The notes below the pieces were generated by a model, which was not told where the DNA came from, made no database searches, and worked only from the letters and a program-made list of their open reading frames with translations. From CAYRVF01 sp964427535 (GTDB lineage: Bacteria; Chloroflexota; Ktedonobacteria; Ktedonobacterales; JADMIN01), in NCBI GenBank assembly GCA_964427535.1, contig CAYRVF010000067.1, positions 1 to 29,491 of the forward strand: a stretch of 29,491 bases of DNA, given 5' to 3'. Position 1 is the stretch's first letter, and each line of letters starts with the position of its first letter. This document shows positions 7,449 to 14,413 of the stretch, piece after piece. Position numbers and translations under genes: made by a program.

Positions 7449-8330
7449 CTACGGCTCGGCATCATCGAGCAGGGGCGGCTGCAATTCGCGCTGGTGGCCC
7501 TCGCGCAGCGTCTTGTAATTTTCCGCGCTCACGACAGGGCGGCCAGTACGCGCCTCTATGTCGCGCCGTGCTGCGCCGCCGACCTCGCCGGCTTCAGAGG
7601 CGTCGCGGCGCAGTTCGCCAAAGCCCCGGCTGTCACGCGCCTGATGCAGCTCCTTGGCCGTCTCCTCTGAAAGCGCGGTAAGCAACAGCTCCATCGTGGT
7701 CATCGAGTCGCGCAGATTCTGCCGCTGTCCGATCTGTTTGACGACGCGGTGCTCACTCGCGGAGATGTCAAACGTGCCGTGATGCAGCGTGTCGGTCAGG
7801 GCGGCGAATTGTCTGCCCTCACGAGCGCCGCGCTCGCGCCATTCCTCGGTCAGTTCATCGCGAATCACGATGCCCTGGAGTCGCCGGTCGATCCACTCAT
7901 CGGAGTAGCCAAGCGCGCGGTACTGCTGCCGCAGGCGATCGGCCGCCAACTCCGGATGCTCCATTTCCTCCAGACGTTCGGTGCCGACCCGCGCGAGCCA
8001 CTGCTTGACCGGCTCAGCCTTGGGCGAGGGGATGCTCTGCACGATGCGCAACATGGTCTCGGTATCGGCGGCATCGGTCAGGCGCTGCTTGCCGTCGGGC
8101 GCCTCCATCTTCAACTGTCGGATTTTTTCCGACACTTCACGGAAGCCCTCATCGTGAATGGTGCGCTTCATGTCGAACCAGTACTGGCGGGGCTTGGACA
8201 CTTCAGTCAGAAGCCCGACCACGTCGATCACACTGAAAAACCAGCGCCCGTCATGCCATGCTCGCCGTATGTGCTCCGATGCCGCATCGTCGTCGAAGGG
8301 CAACACTGCGCCAGCATCGTCGTCCGCCAT
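7449..8330 (-). CDS. Bro-N domain (phage antirepressor/DinD-like) protein
   Basis: This is a 293-residue protein. Residues about 15-130 form a Bro-N domain: IRRAWHDGRWFFSVIDVVGLLT, then PRQYWFDMKRTIHDEG, QLKMEAPDGKQRLTDAADTE and SIPSPKAEPVKQWLARVG. The C-terminal half carries the block that accompanies it in many bacterial chromosomes: YSDEWIDRRLQGIVIRDELTEEW, MTTMELLLTALSEETAKELHQ and ARRDIEARTGRPVVSAENYKTL. Bro-N domains bind DNA and are common in phage antirepressors and in DinD-like proteins. This version is usually found alone on bacterial chromosomes and its role is not settled. The ribosome binding site is purine-rich (GAAGGGGAAGG). It may be a relic of a mobile element or a stress-response protein; no other phage genes are adjacent. 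Confidence 0.85.
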   Translation of the reverse strand: MADDDAGAVLPFDDDAASEHIRRAWHDGRWFFSVIDVVGLLTEVSKPRQYWFDMKRTIHDEGFREVSEKIRQLKMEAPDGKQRLTDAADTETMLRIVQSIPSPKAEPVKQWLARVGTERLEEMEHPELAADRLRQQYRALGYSDEWIDRRLQGIVIRDELTEEWRERGAREGRQFAALTDTLHHGTFDISASEHRVVKQIGQRQNLRDSMTTMELLLTALSEETAKELHQARDSRGFGELRRDASEAGEVGGAARRDIEARTGRPVVSAENYKTLREGHQRELQPPLLDDAEP

Positions 8331-8412
8331 GCTCGCTCACCTTCCCCTTCATTCCGCCTACTGAGGACTGTCTGTCGTCCCACCTGCTGACGGGAGGACG
8401 CTTCAAACACAT

Positions 8413-8443
8413 ACAGCAGGGCACCGATATGGAACCCTGCTGT
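8413..8443 (-). terminator. Hairpin terminator downstream of the 391-residue hypothetical gene
   Basis: Perfect 9-bp arms ACAGCAGGG (8413-8421) and CCCTGCTGT (8435-8443) enclose a 13-base loop. It lies 23 bases downstream of the - strand stop codon at 8467 and is followed by a T-containing but interrupted tail on that strand. Confidence 0.6.
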
Positions 8444-8466
8444 TATTTCCGACAGAAAGCGTGCAG

Positions 8467-9642
8467 TTAGCCGCCGATGCCCATCGGCCCCATCGGCTCG
8501 ACGACTCCGGCGAGCGGCCAGCGTGGCGCGCCGACGCGGTAGACCACACGGGCAATCTCCCACTGCGGGCGCTCCGCCGTGCCCGCGCGTGTGCGGCTCT
8601 TGGCGAGCGGCCAGCTCAGCCAGCGGCTGCGCGCCAGCGGGACGAGCTCATAGACGCTGCCCGAGCGGAAGCAGGGCACGCCGAGCGCCCAGACCACTTC
8701 TTCGCTGCCGAGCAGCTCGAAGCAGGCGCGGTGCTGTCCCCGGCCGGAGGGATCGGGGTCGATGGAGATCAAGCGGCCGAGGCGGCCCTTGGTGTGCAGT
8801 GGCCCGCGCTCCCAGGGTCCACGCAACCGGTGCGCCCAGCCCCAGGCGGGGTCCTGCTCGGGATGCTCGGGGTCCTCGGGCGTTGGGAGCAGTGTCAGCA
8901 GCATGGCGAGCTGGCGGCGTGGCAGCGGAACGATGCTGTCGGGCTCGCCTGATTCGAGATTCGCCAGCGCCCACGCGACATCACTGTGCCCGAGCACGGC
9001 GCCGGGCCGCTCGACACGGAAGATGCCAGCATCCGTCTCGACTTCGACGGCCGAGACGATCATCGGTGCGGGCCGCTGGGCGGGCAGATTGCTGTCCAGT
9101 TTCTTGGAGCCGCGGCCGCGGCGCACCCGGCCGGATGCGCTCGACGCACCCGGCCCGGAGGAGACCGGCGCGCCTTCGAGCGTCTCGAACGTTCCTGGCG
9201 GCAGCACTGGCTGGACGGAGCGCAGATGCCCATACGGACGGCCGACACGGATCGCGCCCGGGCGACCCGCGCCCTCCAGCGAATGCACGACTCCGGCGGG
9301 CGTCGAGTGCGCGATGAGCCATACCTCCGGCTCAGACGTGGCATAGGCCGAGGCTCCGTAGGGCAGCGCAGGCAGACCTGGCAGCGCGGTCGCCGATCCC
9401 ATGCCCGCACTCACCGAGTAATTGGAGGCGTGTGCGGCGTCGGCATACTGATACTGGGGATAGGCCGAGCCGAGCGGCGTGTACTCCGTCTCGCGCGCGT
9501 CGACTGATGCGGGTAGCCGCATCTGGCGCGACTGCATTGAGGACGGCGATATCTGGGCAGTGCGCGGAACACGCACGGTCGCCGGTCCAGCGGACCGGTC
9601 CGGTTCAGCGCTCATGTGGGAATCTCGTGGTGCCCCGCGCAT
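8467..9642 (-). CDS. Hypothetical protein, no recognised family
   Basis: I do not recognise this 391-residue protein. Its first 120 residues are Ser/Ala/Tyr/Pro-rich and probably disordered. Ordered-looking segments follow: PEVWLIAHSTPAGVVHSLEG, then VSAVEVETDAGIFRVERPGAVLGHSDVAWALANLESGE, GRLISIDPDPSGRGQHRACFELLG and YELVPLARSRWLSWPLAK. Strands alternate with turns, and there is no transmembrane helix or signal peptide. A short basic linker (GRVRRGRGSKK) sits in the middle. I chose the ATG at 9642 because GGAGGG precedes it by seven bases; an in-frame ATG at 9678 would add 12 residues. A promoter at 9769-9798 and a terminator at 8413-8443 define a single-gene unit. High GC and good third-position bias support real coding. 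Confidence 0.65.
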   Translation of the reverse strand: MRGAPRDSHMSAEPDRSAGPATVRVPRTAQISPSSMQSRQMRLPASVDARETEYTPLGSAYPQYQYADAAHASNYSVSAGMGSATALPGLPALPYGASAYATSEPEVWLIAHSTPAGVVHSLEGAGRPGAIRVGRPYGHLRSVQPVLPPGTFETLEGAPVSSGPGASSASGRVRRGRGSKKLDSNLPAQRPAPMIVSAVEVETDAGIFRVERPGAVLGHSDVAWALANLESGEPDSIVPLPRRQLAMLLTLLPTPEDPEHPEQDPAWGWAHRLRGPWERGPLHTKGRLGRLISIDPDPSGRGQHRACFELLGSEEVVWALGVPCFRSGSVYELVPLARSRWLSWPLAKSRTRAGTAERPQWEIARVVYRVGAPRWPLAGVVEPMGPMGIGG

Positions 9643-9768
9643 GGTTTTCCCTCCATATCGCTTCATGCGGCCATTCATCGCCCGGCTGGCGCCGGTGCCT
9701 CAGCTTCGCGTCTGCCCTGAAATGTCCGCTTCCGGAGAGAGCTGTCCGCTTGTATGGCTACGAAGCAG

Positions 9769-9798
9769 AGTGTACCCTAGAACGGCTGTTCCTGTCAA
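9769..9798 (-). promoter_or_regulatory. Sigma-70-like promoter for the 391-residue hypothetical gene
   Basis: On the - strand, TTGACA (9798-9793) is followed by an 18-base spacer and TACACT (9774-9769). The expected transcript would have a leader of about 120 bases before the ATG at 9642. Confidence 0.55.
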
Positions 9799-10009
9799 CG
9801 AGATGCGATTTTTCGCTGGCTTGGCAAGCAGATTGCAAAGAGACGCCGAGAGCACGCACATGCATCGGCGGAGGATGTACTCTTGTCTAGACGCGAGAAG
9901 CGCACGGTTAGCCACGAGTAGGACCCTTCCATCGGTCCAATACAGGTTCGAGCGCCAGGCACACCGAGGGCGGAGCATGCTGGACGCTCGCGACGACCCT
10001 CGCGGCACG

Positions 10010-10041
10010 TTGACGGTAGTATCCTCCAGTCAGTAGACTGG
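10010..10041 (+). promoter_or_regulatory. Promoter with inverted repeat over the -10 box, upstream of the zinc-ribbon gene
   Basis: TTGACG (10010-10015), an 18-base spacer and TAGACT (10034-10039) form a sigma-70-like promoter 51 bases before the start codon. A perfect inverted repeat CCAGTC-AGTA-GACTGG (10026-10041) covers the -10 box and is a candidate operator. Confidence 0.5.
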
Positions 10042-10090
10042 CAGCGAGAGACGGGCGCATGGCCCGGTGGGGAGAGGAAGCCAGCGCGCG

Positions 10091-10702
10091 ATGCAATGTC
10101 CCGTCTGTGGCCGCTTCAACTCACCCAGCGCGCGCGCGTGCTCGCTGTGCCGCACGCCACTCGGCACGAGCACGTCTCGCACGCAGGGCAAAGGGCGGCT
10201 GGGCGCACGCTTTCCGTGGTTCAACCAGACGCCGCTCGCGTGGAGCTTCACGCTGGCGCTGGCACTCGCGCTGGCGTTCGTGGGTGTTGCCGGTGTGCGC
10301 GCCGAGGCGCTCTTTCAGCATGCCCTGCGCACGCCGACGGCGAGCGACATCGCGGCCCAGGTCTGCACCGCCTACACCACACAGAACTACGATCTGTTGT
10401 TGCGGAATGTTGACCCGGCGCCGATTCCCCCCGCGGCTCCAGGGCCGTTCTCGCCGGCCACGCTGCGCGACGAGCTGCGCACCATCGACAGCCGCGAGGG
10501 CAAGGCGGTGAACTGCACCTATAAGGCGCTGGTCGCTCCGACTGGCACGACTACACGCGGCACGTCGCTCGCGCAGGTCGCCGTGAGTGTGCGCCGGGCG
10601 CATGCGTCGCAGCCCGATGGCATCCTCCTCACGCTGCATCTGAAGAGCGGCCACTGGCTGATCTCACGAGAGAGCACACTCACGGCCAGCGCGGCTGGCT
10701 AG
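10091..10702 (+). CDS. Zinc-ribbon, single-pass membrane protein
   Basis: This 203-residue protein starts with a zinc ribbon, C-x2-C-x10-C-x2-C (MQCPVCGRFN...ACSLC, cysteines 3, 6, 17 and 20). A basic linker and one transmembrane helix (WSFTLALALALAFVGVAGV, about residues 46-66) follow, and the rest would be extracytoplasmic. The outer part has a DUF4878/lumazine-binding-like feel (TAYTTQNYDLLLRNVDP, then strands such as LAQVAVSVRRA and LLTLHLKSGHWLIS), typical of small NTF2-like domains that follow such anchors. The ATG at 10091 was chosen because the zinc ribbon begins there and GAGAGGAAG lies upstream. Its stop overlaps the stop of the convergent RibD-like gene. The function is unknown. 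Confidence 0.75.
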   Translation: MQCPVCGRFNSPSARACSLCRTPLGTSTSRTQGKGRLGARFPWFNQTPLAWSFTLALALALAFVGVAGVRAEALFQHALRTPTASDIAAQVCTAYTTQNYDLLLRNVDPAPIPPAAPGPFSPATLRDELRTIDSREGKAVNCTYKALVAPTGTTTRGTSLAQVAVSVRRAHASQPDGILLTLHLKSGHWLISRESTLTASAAG

Positions 10703-11556
10703 CGGGCACGATCAAAGCGGTAGCGCAGGAACAGGTGCCCGCCCGCGCGTTTCACGCTCACCAGTGTCCACCACGGAGCCTGCTCGGGCGAGAATGCTTG
10801 CCCCTCGACCAGCGCAAGCCGCTCGTGCCCAGCGGCGCGCCCAGCGATCTGCGGCGATAGCGTCAGGAAGAGCTCGTCCAGCGCGTCGTCGGCCAGAAAC
10901 GACCCGAGCAGCGCCGGACCGCCTTCGTTCACGACCAGGCGCACGTCATACTCGTGCCGCAGCAGCGCCAGCACCGCGGACGGCGAGATGCGACCGTCCG
11001 CGCCACTCTCGAACGCCCGCACCTCGACGCTCTCTGGCAGGCACTGCTGGCGCAGGAACTCGGCGCCCCGCTCAGAGGTCGCGACGACCACGCGCACCCC
11101 CGGCGTGGAGAACGTCGGCTCCGCCAGGTCGATGCGCCCGCTGCCCGTCACGGCGACATTCAGTGGCAGCAGTGACGAGCGGCCGAGCTGGCGACGAAGG
11201 GCAGCATATTCCTCTATCAGAGGTGGGTAGACGAAGCCGGGCGTGCGTACGTGGCCGCTGTCGCCGTTCAGCGAGCCCGCGCCGAAGAGCACGGCATCCG
11301 CCCGCGCACGCAAGAGGCCCATAATGAGATGATCGGCATCGTTCTCGCCACTGATAGGTCCCCCACCCTGCCTGCCCGGCACATCGTAGGACACCACGCC
11401 GTCGAGCGTCGCGACGAAGTTGGCGACGCAATACGCGCGGGTCTCAGGGTCATCAGGGAACGTGAGGCCGCCATCATATGCGGCAGCGAGCAGAGGCGTC
11501 AGCGACTCGCGCGGCGCCGGGTCGTGCTCGTAGAGGGTCGTGATGCCCGTCGTCAT
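10699..11556 (-). CDS. RibD C-terminal domain (dihydrofolate reductase-like) pyrimidine reductase
   Basis: This 285-residue protein belongs to the RibD_C/dihydrofolate reductase superfamily. Key segments are YCVANFVATLDGVVSYDVPG near residue 45, DHLIMGLLRARADAVLFGAGSL, PLNVAVTGSGRIDL, VRLVVNEGGPALLGSFLADDALDELFLTLSPQ and a final barrel strand HLFLRYRF. RibD_C proteins reduce the ribosyl side chain of a riboflavin precursor with NADPH; solo versions like this one, lacking the deaminase domain, also act on other substrates. No other riboflavin gene is near, so a riboflavin role is not assured. The ATG at 11556 follows a GGAGGC ribosome binding site; the frame stays open far upstream but without family character. 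Its stop shares bases CTAG with the convergent zinc-ribbon gene. Confidence 0.8.
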   Translation of the reverse strand: MTTGITTLYEHDPAPRESLTPLLAAAYDGGLTFPDDPETRAYCVANFVATLDGVVSYDVPGRQGGGPISGENDADHLIMGLLRARADAVLFGAGSLNGDSGHVRTPGFVYPPLIEEYAALRRQLGRSSLLPLNVAVTGSGRIDLAEPTFSTPGVRVVVATSERGAEFLRQQCLPESVEVRAFESGADGRISPSAVLALLRHEYDVRLVVNEGGPALLGSFLADDALDELFLTLSPQIAGRAAGHERLALVEGQAFSPEQAPWWTLVSVKRAGGHLFLRYRFDRAR

Positions 11557-11605
11557 CGCATGCCTCCGTCTGTGTCTCGCCCCGAGGTGTGAAGATCGGG
11601 TCGCC

Positions 11606-11635
11606 GGGGCTTCCAATTCTGGGGCTTCCAATTCT
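11606..11635. repeat. Tandem duplication of a 15-bp unit
   Basis: GGGGCTTCCAATTCT occurs twice head to tail (11606-11620 and 11621-11635) between the divergent RibD-like and threonyl-tRNA editing genes. On the - strand each unit contains ATTGGAA, so the duplication could double a -35-like element or a regulator site for the RibD-like gene. Confidence 0.8.
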
Positions 11636-11769
11636 ACTGTAGAGCAGCACGAGCGGATAGAGCGTTTCGGGGAGGGGCCGCACCACACGAGCCGCGCGTC
11701 TGATATGCTTACGTCGTGGCGTTGGGAGTGCGACACCACGACGAGCCAACGAGCGAACGGGAGGGCGCG

Positions 11770-12183
11770 ATGCGGTTGCTCATCTGGCACATGGACGAAT
11801 TCGTGGCCGAGCCGGAGCAGCGCGGCCGTTCCCGCGTGGCCGACGACGAGCCGGTCACCGTGCGCGTGACGGAGGCGCTGGTGGTCTTCGCCGCCGCCGA
11901 GAAGGCCGACGAGTCCGACACCTCCGGCGTCGCAGGGCGTGCGGCCGCCGCGATTCTGGACGTCGCCGCGCGGGTCGACGTCCACACCATCGTGCTGCAC
12001 TCGTTCTCGCACCTCTTCGTCGAGCTGGCTGCGCCGGATGTGGCGAAGCTCATGCTCGACGACATAGAGAACCTGCTCGAAGAACAGGGATACACCGTCG
12101 CCCAGACCGCGTTCGGCTGGTTCAACCGGCTGGAGATGCGCGCGAAGGGCCATCCGCTCTCGCGTGTGGCGCGTCAGGTATAG
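11770..12183 (+). CDS. Stand-alone archaeal-type threonyl-tRNA synthetase editing domain
   Basis: This 137-residue protein matches the archaeal ThrRS N-terminal editing domain (tRNA-Thr_ED, DTD-like fold) and nothing else is attached. Diagnostic segments are MRLLIWHMDEFVAE at the start, EALVVFAAAEKADE (35-48), TIVLHSFSHLFVELAAP (73-89) and FGWFNRLEMRAKGHPLSRVAR (115-135). The histidine at 81 and the lysine at 126 in the KGHPLSR motif occupy positions important for catalysis in archaeal enzymes. Archaeal ThrRS uses this domain to remove serine mis-attached to tRNA-Thr; a free-standing copy would act in trans. Bacterial ThrRS normally has an unrelated editing domain. The start follows GGGAGGG, and a DNA methyltransferase gene begins 23 bases after the stop. 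The fold assignment is strong; the substrate is inferred. Confidence 0.85.
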   Translation: MRLLIWHMDEFVAEPEQRGRSRVADDEPVTVRVTEALVVFAAAEKADESDTSGVAGRAAAAILDVAARVDVHTIVLHSFSHLFVELAAPDVAKLMLDDIENLLEEQGYTVAQTAFGWFNRLEMRAKGHPLSRVARQV

Positions 12184-12206
12184 CACGACAGGTCTACGCG
12201 GCAAGC

Positions 12207-13724
12207 GTGGCGACTGGCGAGGGACAGGGGATCGGTGTGGCGGAGCTCGTCTGGAAGGGCAAGACGCGCGATAGTGTGAGCGACACGTCACGTGCGGAGG
12301 TGCGTCGTGAGACGGTGGAGCTCGTCGGACCTGCTGGAAACGCGGCGACCTGCCCTTCAGATTCCGGCTCTGGCGATGGATGGCGGAATCTGCTGCTTGC
12401 TGGCGACAACCGCCTCGCTTTGCCCTCGCTACTGCCGGAGTACGCGGGCGCGGTCAAGCTGGTCTACATCGACCCGCCGTTCGCCACGGGCAACGACTTC
12501 ACCTTCCGGGCCACGATTCCCGTGCCACGCGGCAACGGCGCTCGTCGCGTAGGGAGGGCCACCGCGCGCATCGACCGTCCGGCCTACCGCGACCCCGCCC
12601 CTCGCGAGCTAGACGGCTACCTCCAGGCGCTCTACGAGACTGCGCTCGTGCTGCGCGACCTGCTCGCTGATGACGGCAGCATCTACGTCCACTGCGACTG
12701 GCGCCTCAGCGGTGTGCTGCGACTGATGCTCGACGAAGTCTTCGGCGCGGAGAACTTTCGCAACGAGATCGTCTGGGCGTATCGCAGCGGCGGCGCCTCG
12801 CGGCGCGAGTCCCTCGCCCGCAAGCATGACGTGATCCTCCTCTACGCCAAATCTCCGCGCTTCCGCGTGCGCCCGCAGATCGAGCGACAGTACCTGAAGA
12901 AGCCGTTTATGGGGTCCCAGCAAGACGCCGAGGGTCGCTACTACGTCGACACGATCCTGCGCGACGTGCTCGAAGGTGAGCTGCTACTGGTGCGCGATGA
13001 CGGACTCGTTCGCTACAACCTGCGCCCGGTGCTGAACCTTTCTGGCGAACGGCTCGACTATCCCACCCAGAAGCCGCTCGGCCTGCTCAGGCTGCTGCTC
13101 GAAATCGCCAGCGCACCCGGAGACCTCGTACTCGACTGCTTCTGTGGCAGCGGCACGACCGCCGCCGCCGCCGAAGCGCTGGGCCGCCGGTGGATCGCAT
13201 GCGACGCGCACAACCTCGCCATCCGCACGACACGCAAGCGGCTGCTCATGCTGGAGACGCGCGCGCCGTTCGCGGTGCAGAGAGTCACGCCGCCAGAGAA
13301 CGAGCCGACACCGCGCGACGAGACCATCACAGGCGGCAGACCGGACATCACGATATGCGCCGCTGGAGGGGACGGCACGGTCGCCGTGACACTCGCGGGG
13401 TTCGTAATGCCCGAGGGTACGCATGTGCCGGAGCACGTGTACGCCGCGGTCACCAGTTGGAGCCAGTGGGTAGACGTGTGGGCGGTGGATTGGGACTACG
13501 ACGGCCGCGTCTTCCGCGCAGGCGCGTGGGCGGTGCGTGCGCGCAAGACCGCTGCCCTGCCGCTCACATTGCGCCACCGGTACGTACGTCCCGGCGTGTA
13601 CGTCGTGGCTGTGCGGGTCACCGATGTGCTGGGCGGCGAGACGACATCTGTGCTCCGCGTCACGGTGGGCGAACGGGACAGCATGGAGTCTTCCGGCTGC
13701 GAGCACGAAGAGGGCAGCCGCTAG
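12207..13724 (+). CDS. Beta-class site-specific DNA methyltransferase (N6-adenine/N4-cytosine)
   Basis: This 505-residue protein has the catalytic DPPF motif (YIDPPFATGNDF, residues 89-92) ahead of the SAM-binding FCGSGTT motif (about 308-317), the order of beta-class enzymes similar to type III Mod subunits. YVHCDWRLSGVLRLMLDEVFG and NEIVWAYRSGGASRR are also typical. Residues between about 190 and 290 would form the target-recognition region. After about residue 370 there is an extra beta-rich domain with WAVDWDYDGRVFRAG and a PKD-like ending (HRYVRPGVYVVAVRVTD). No restriction endonuclease gene is adjacent, so it looks like an orphan methyltransferase. The start may instead be the GTG at 12237, after GAGGGACAGGGG; I give the longer frame. 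It probably shares a transcript with the editing-domain gene. Confidence 0.85.
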   Translation: MATGEGQGIGVAELVWKGKTRDSVSDTSRAEVRRETVELVGPAGNAATCPSDSGSGDGWRNLLLAGDNRLALPSLLPEYAGAVKLVYIDPPFATGNDFTFRATIPVPRGNGARRVGRATARIDRPAYRDPAPRELDGYLQALYETALVLRDLLADDGSIYVHCDWRLSGVLRLMLDEVFGAENFRNEIVWAYRSGGASRRESLARKHDVILLYAKSPRFRVRPQIERQYLKKPFMGSQQDAEGRYYVDTILRDVLEGELLLVRDDGLVRYNLRPVLNLSGERLDYPTQKPLGLLRLLLEIASAPGDLVLDCFCGSGTTAAAAEALGRRWIACDAHNLAIRTTRKRLLMLETRAPFAVQRVTPPENEPTPRDETITGGRPDITICAAGGDGTVAVTLAGFVMPEGTHVPEHVYAAVTSWSQWVDVWAVDWDYDGRVFRAGAWAVRARKTAALPLTLRHRYVRPGVYVVAVRVTDVLGGETTSVLRVTVGERDSMESSGCEHEEGSR

Positions 13725-13829
13725 CCCTGCCCGCGGCACGCGCTCTGCCGGGAACGCTAGCAACTCCAGCACCGGGCCGTGAGCCGCACACAGAGGCACG
13801 CCGAGTGGCACGTTCGCCGAATGGCTCCT

Positions 13830-13841
13830 ACTCTATAGAGT
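13830..13841. repeat. 12-bp perfect palindrome upstream of the DDN-family gene
   Basis: ACTCTATAGAGT lies 57 bases before the start codon at 13898, flanked by partly complementary GGCTCC and GGTGCC. It may be a regulator binding site or hairpin; no role is shown. Confidence 0.45.
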
Positions 13842-13897
13842 GGTGCCGCGACAGGTGTTGCAGCGGCAAGCATCTACACAAGGACATTGGGAGCATC

Positions 13898-14335
13898 ATG
13901 GCAGAGAGTACAAGATCATCCAGAAGCACCGACTGGAACAGCAGAATCATCGAGGAGTTTCGCGCGAACGGCGGCCAAGTTGGCGGCCCGTTCGCGGGAG
14001 GAACCCTCTTGCTGTTGACGACGACGGGCGCGAAATCCGGCAAGCGCCGCACCGCGCCGCTCGCATATTTACCCGATGGCAGCCGCGTGATTATCTTCGC
14101 GACAAAAGGCGGGTCACCGACCCATCCCGACTGGTACCACAATCTGGTGGCGAACCCGCAGGCAACCGTCGAGGTGGGCAATGAGACGTTCGACGTGATC
14201 GCGACGCCGACCACCGGCGAGGAGCGCGACCGGCTGTGGGCGCGGCAGGTGGAGCGCAATCCCGCGTTCGGCGAGTATCAGACGAAGACGACCCGGCAGA
14301 TTCCGGTGATCGCCCTGGAGCGCCGCGCGAGCTAA
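13898..14335 (+). CDS. DDN-family (F420/deazaflavin-dependent) nitroreductase-like oxidoreductase
   Basis: This 145-residue protein matches the deazaflavin-dependent nitroreductase (DDN, PF04075) family: LLLLTTTGAKSGKRRTAPLAYL (about 45-66), then GSRVIIFATKGGSPTHPDWYHNLVANPQATVEVGNETF (about 69-106). The TTGAKSGKxR and HPDWYHNLxANP motifs are hallmarks of the split-barrel fold that binds coenzyme F420. Members reduce or oxidise diverse substrates, such as quinones, and the physiological substrate here is unknown. F420 use suggests an F420-producing organism, which fits actinobacteria and some Chloroflexota. The length is normal. A shared-stem terminator separates it from the convergent glycosyltransferase gene. 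Confidence 0.88.
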   Translation: MAESTRSSRSTDWNSRIIEEFRANGGQVGGPFAGGTLLLLTTTGAKSGKRRTAPLAYLPDGSRVIIFATKGGSPTHPDWYHNLVANPQATVEVGNETFDVIATPTTGEERDRLWARQVERNPAFGEYQTKTTRQIPVIALERRAS

Positions 14336-14360
14336 GGCTACGCGGCCCATCCGCACGAAG

Positions 14361-14398
14361 ACGCAGCTGTCCAGTCCCTATGGCTCGGACAGCTGCGT
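14361..14398. terminator. Hairpin between convergent genes, likely bidirectional terminator
   Basis: Perfect 12-bp arms ACGCAGCTGTCC (14361-14372) and GGACAGCTGCGT (14387-14398) enclose a 14-base loop between the convergent stops at 14335 and 14414. There is no T tract on either side, so termination strength is uncertain. Confidence 0.65.
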
Positions 14399-14413
14399 GT
14401 CTGTGAAGCGCGC

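Noticed and set aside
11557..12291. Upstream extension of the RibD-like protein on the - strand
   Set aside because: It is antisense to the tRNA-editing gene and has no family character; the ATG at 11556 with GGAGGC suits the fold's start.
12207..13724. A complete restriction-modification system
   Set aside because: No endonuclease or specificity gene is next to the methyltransferase on either side.
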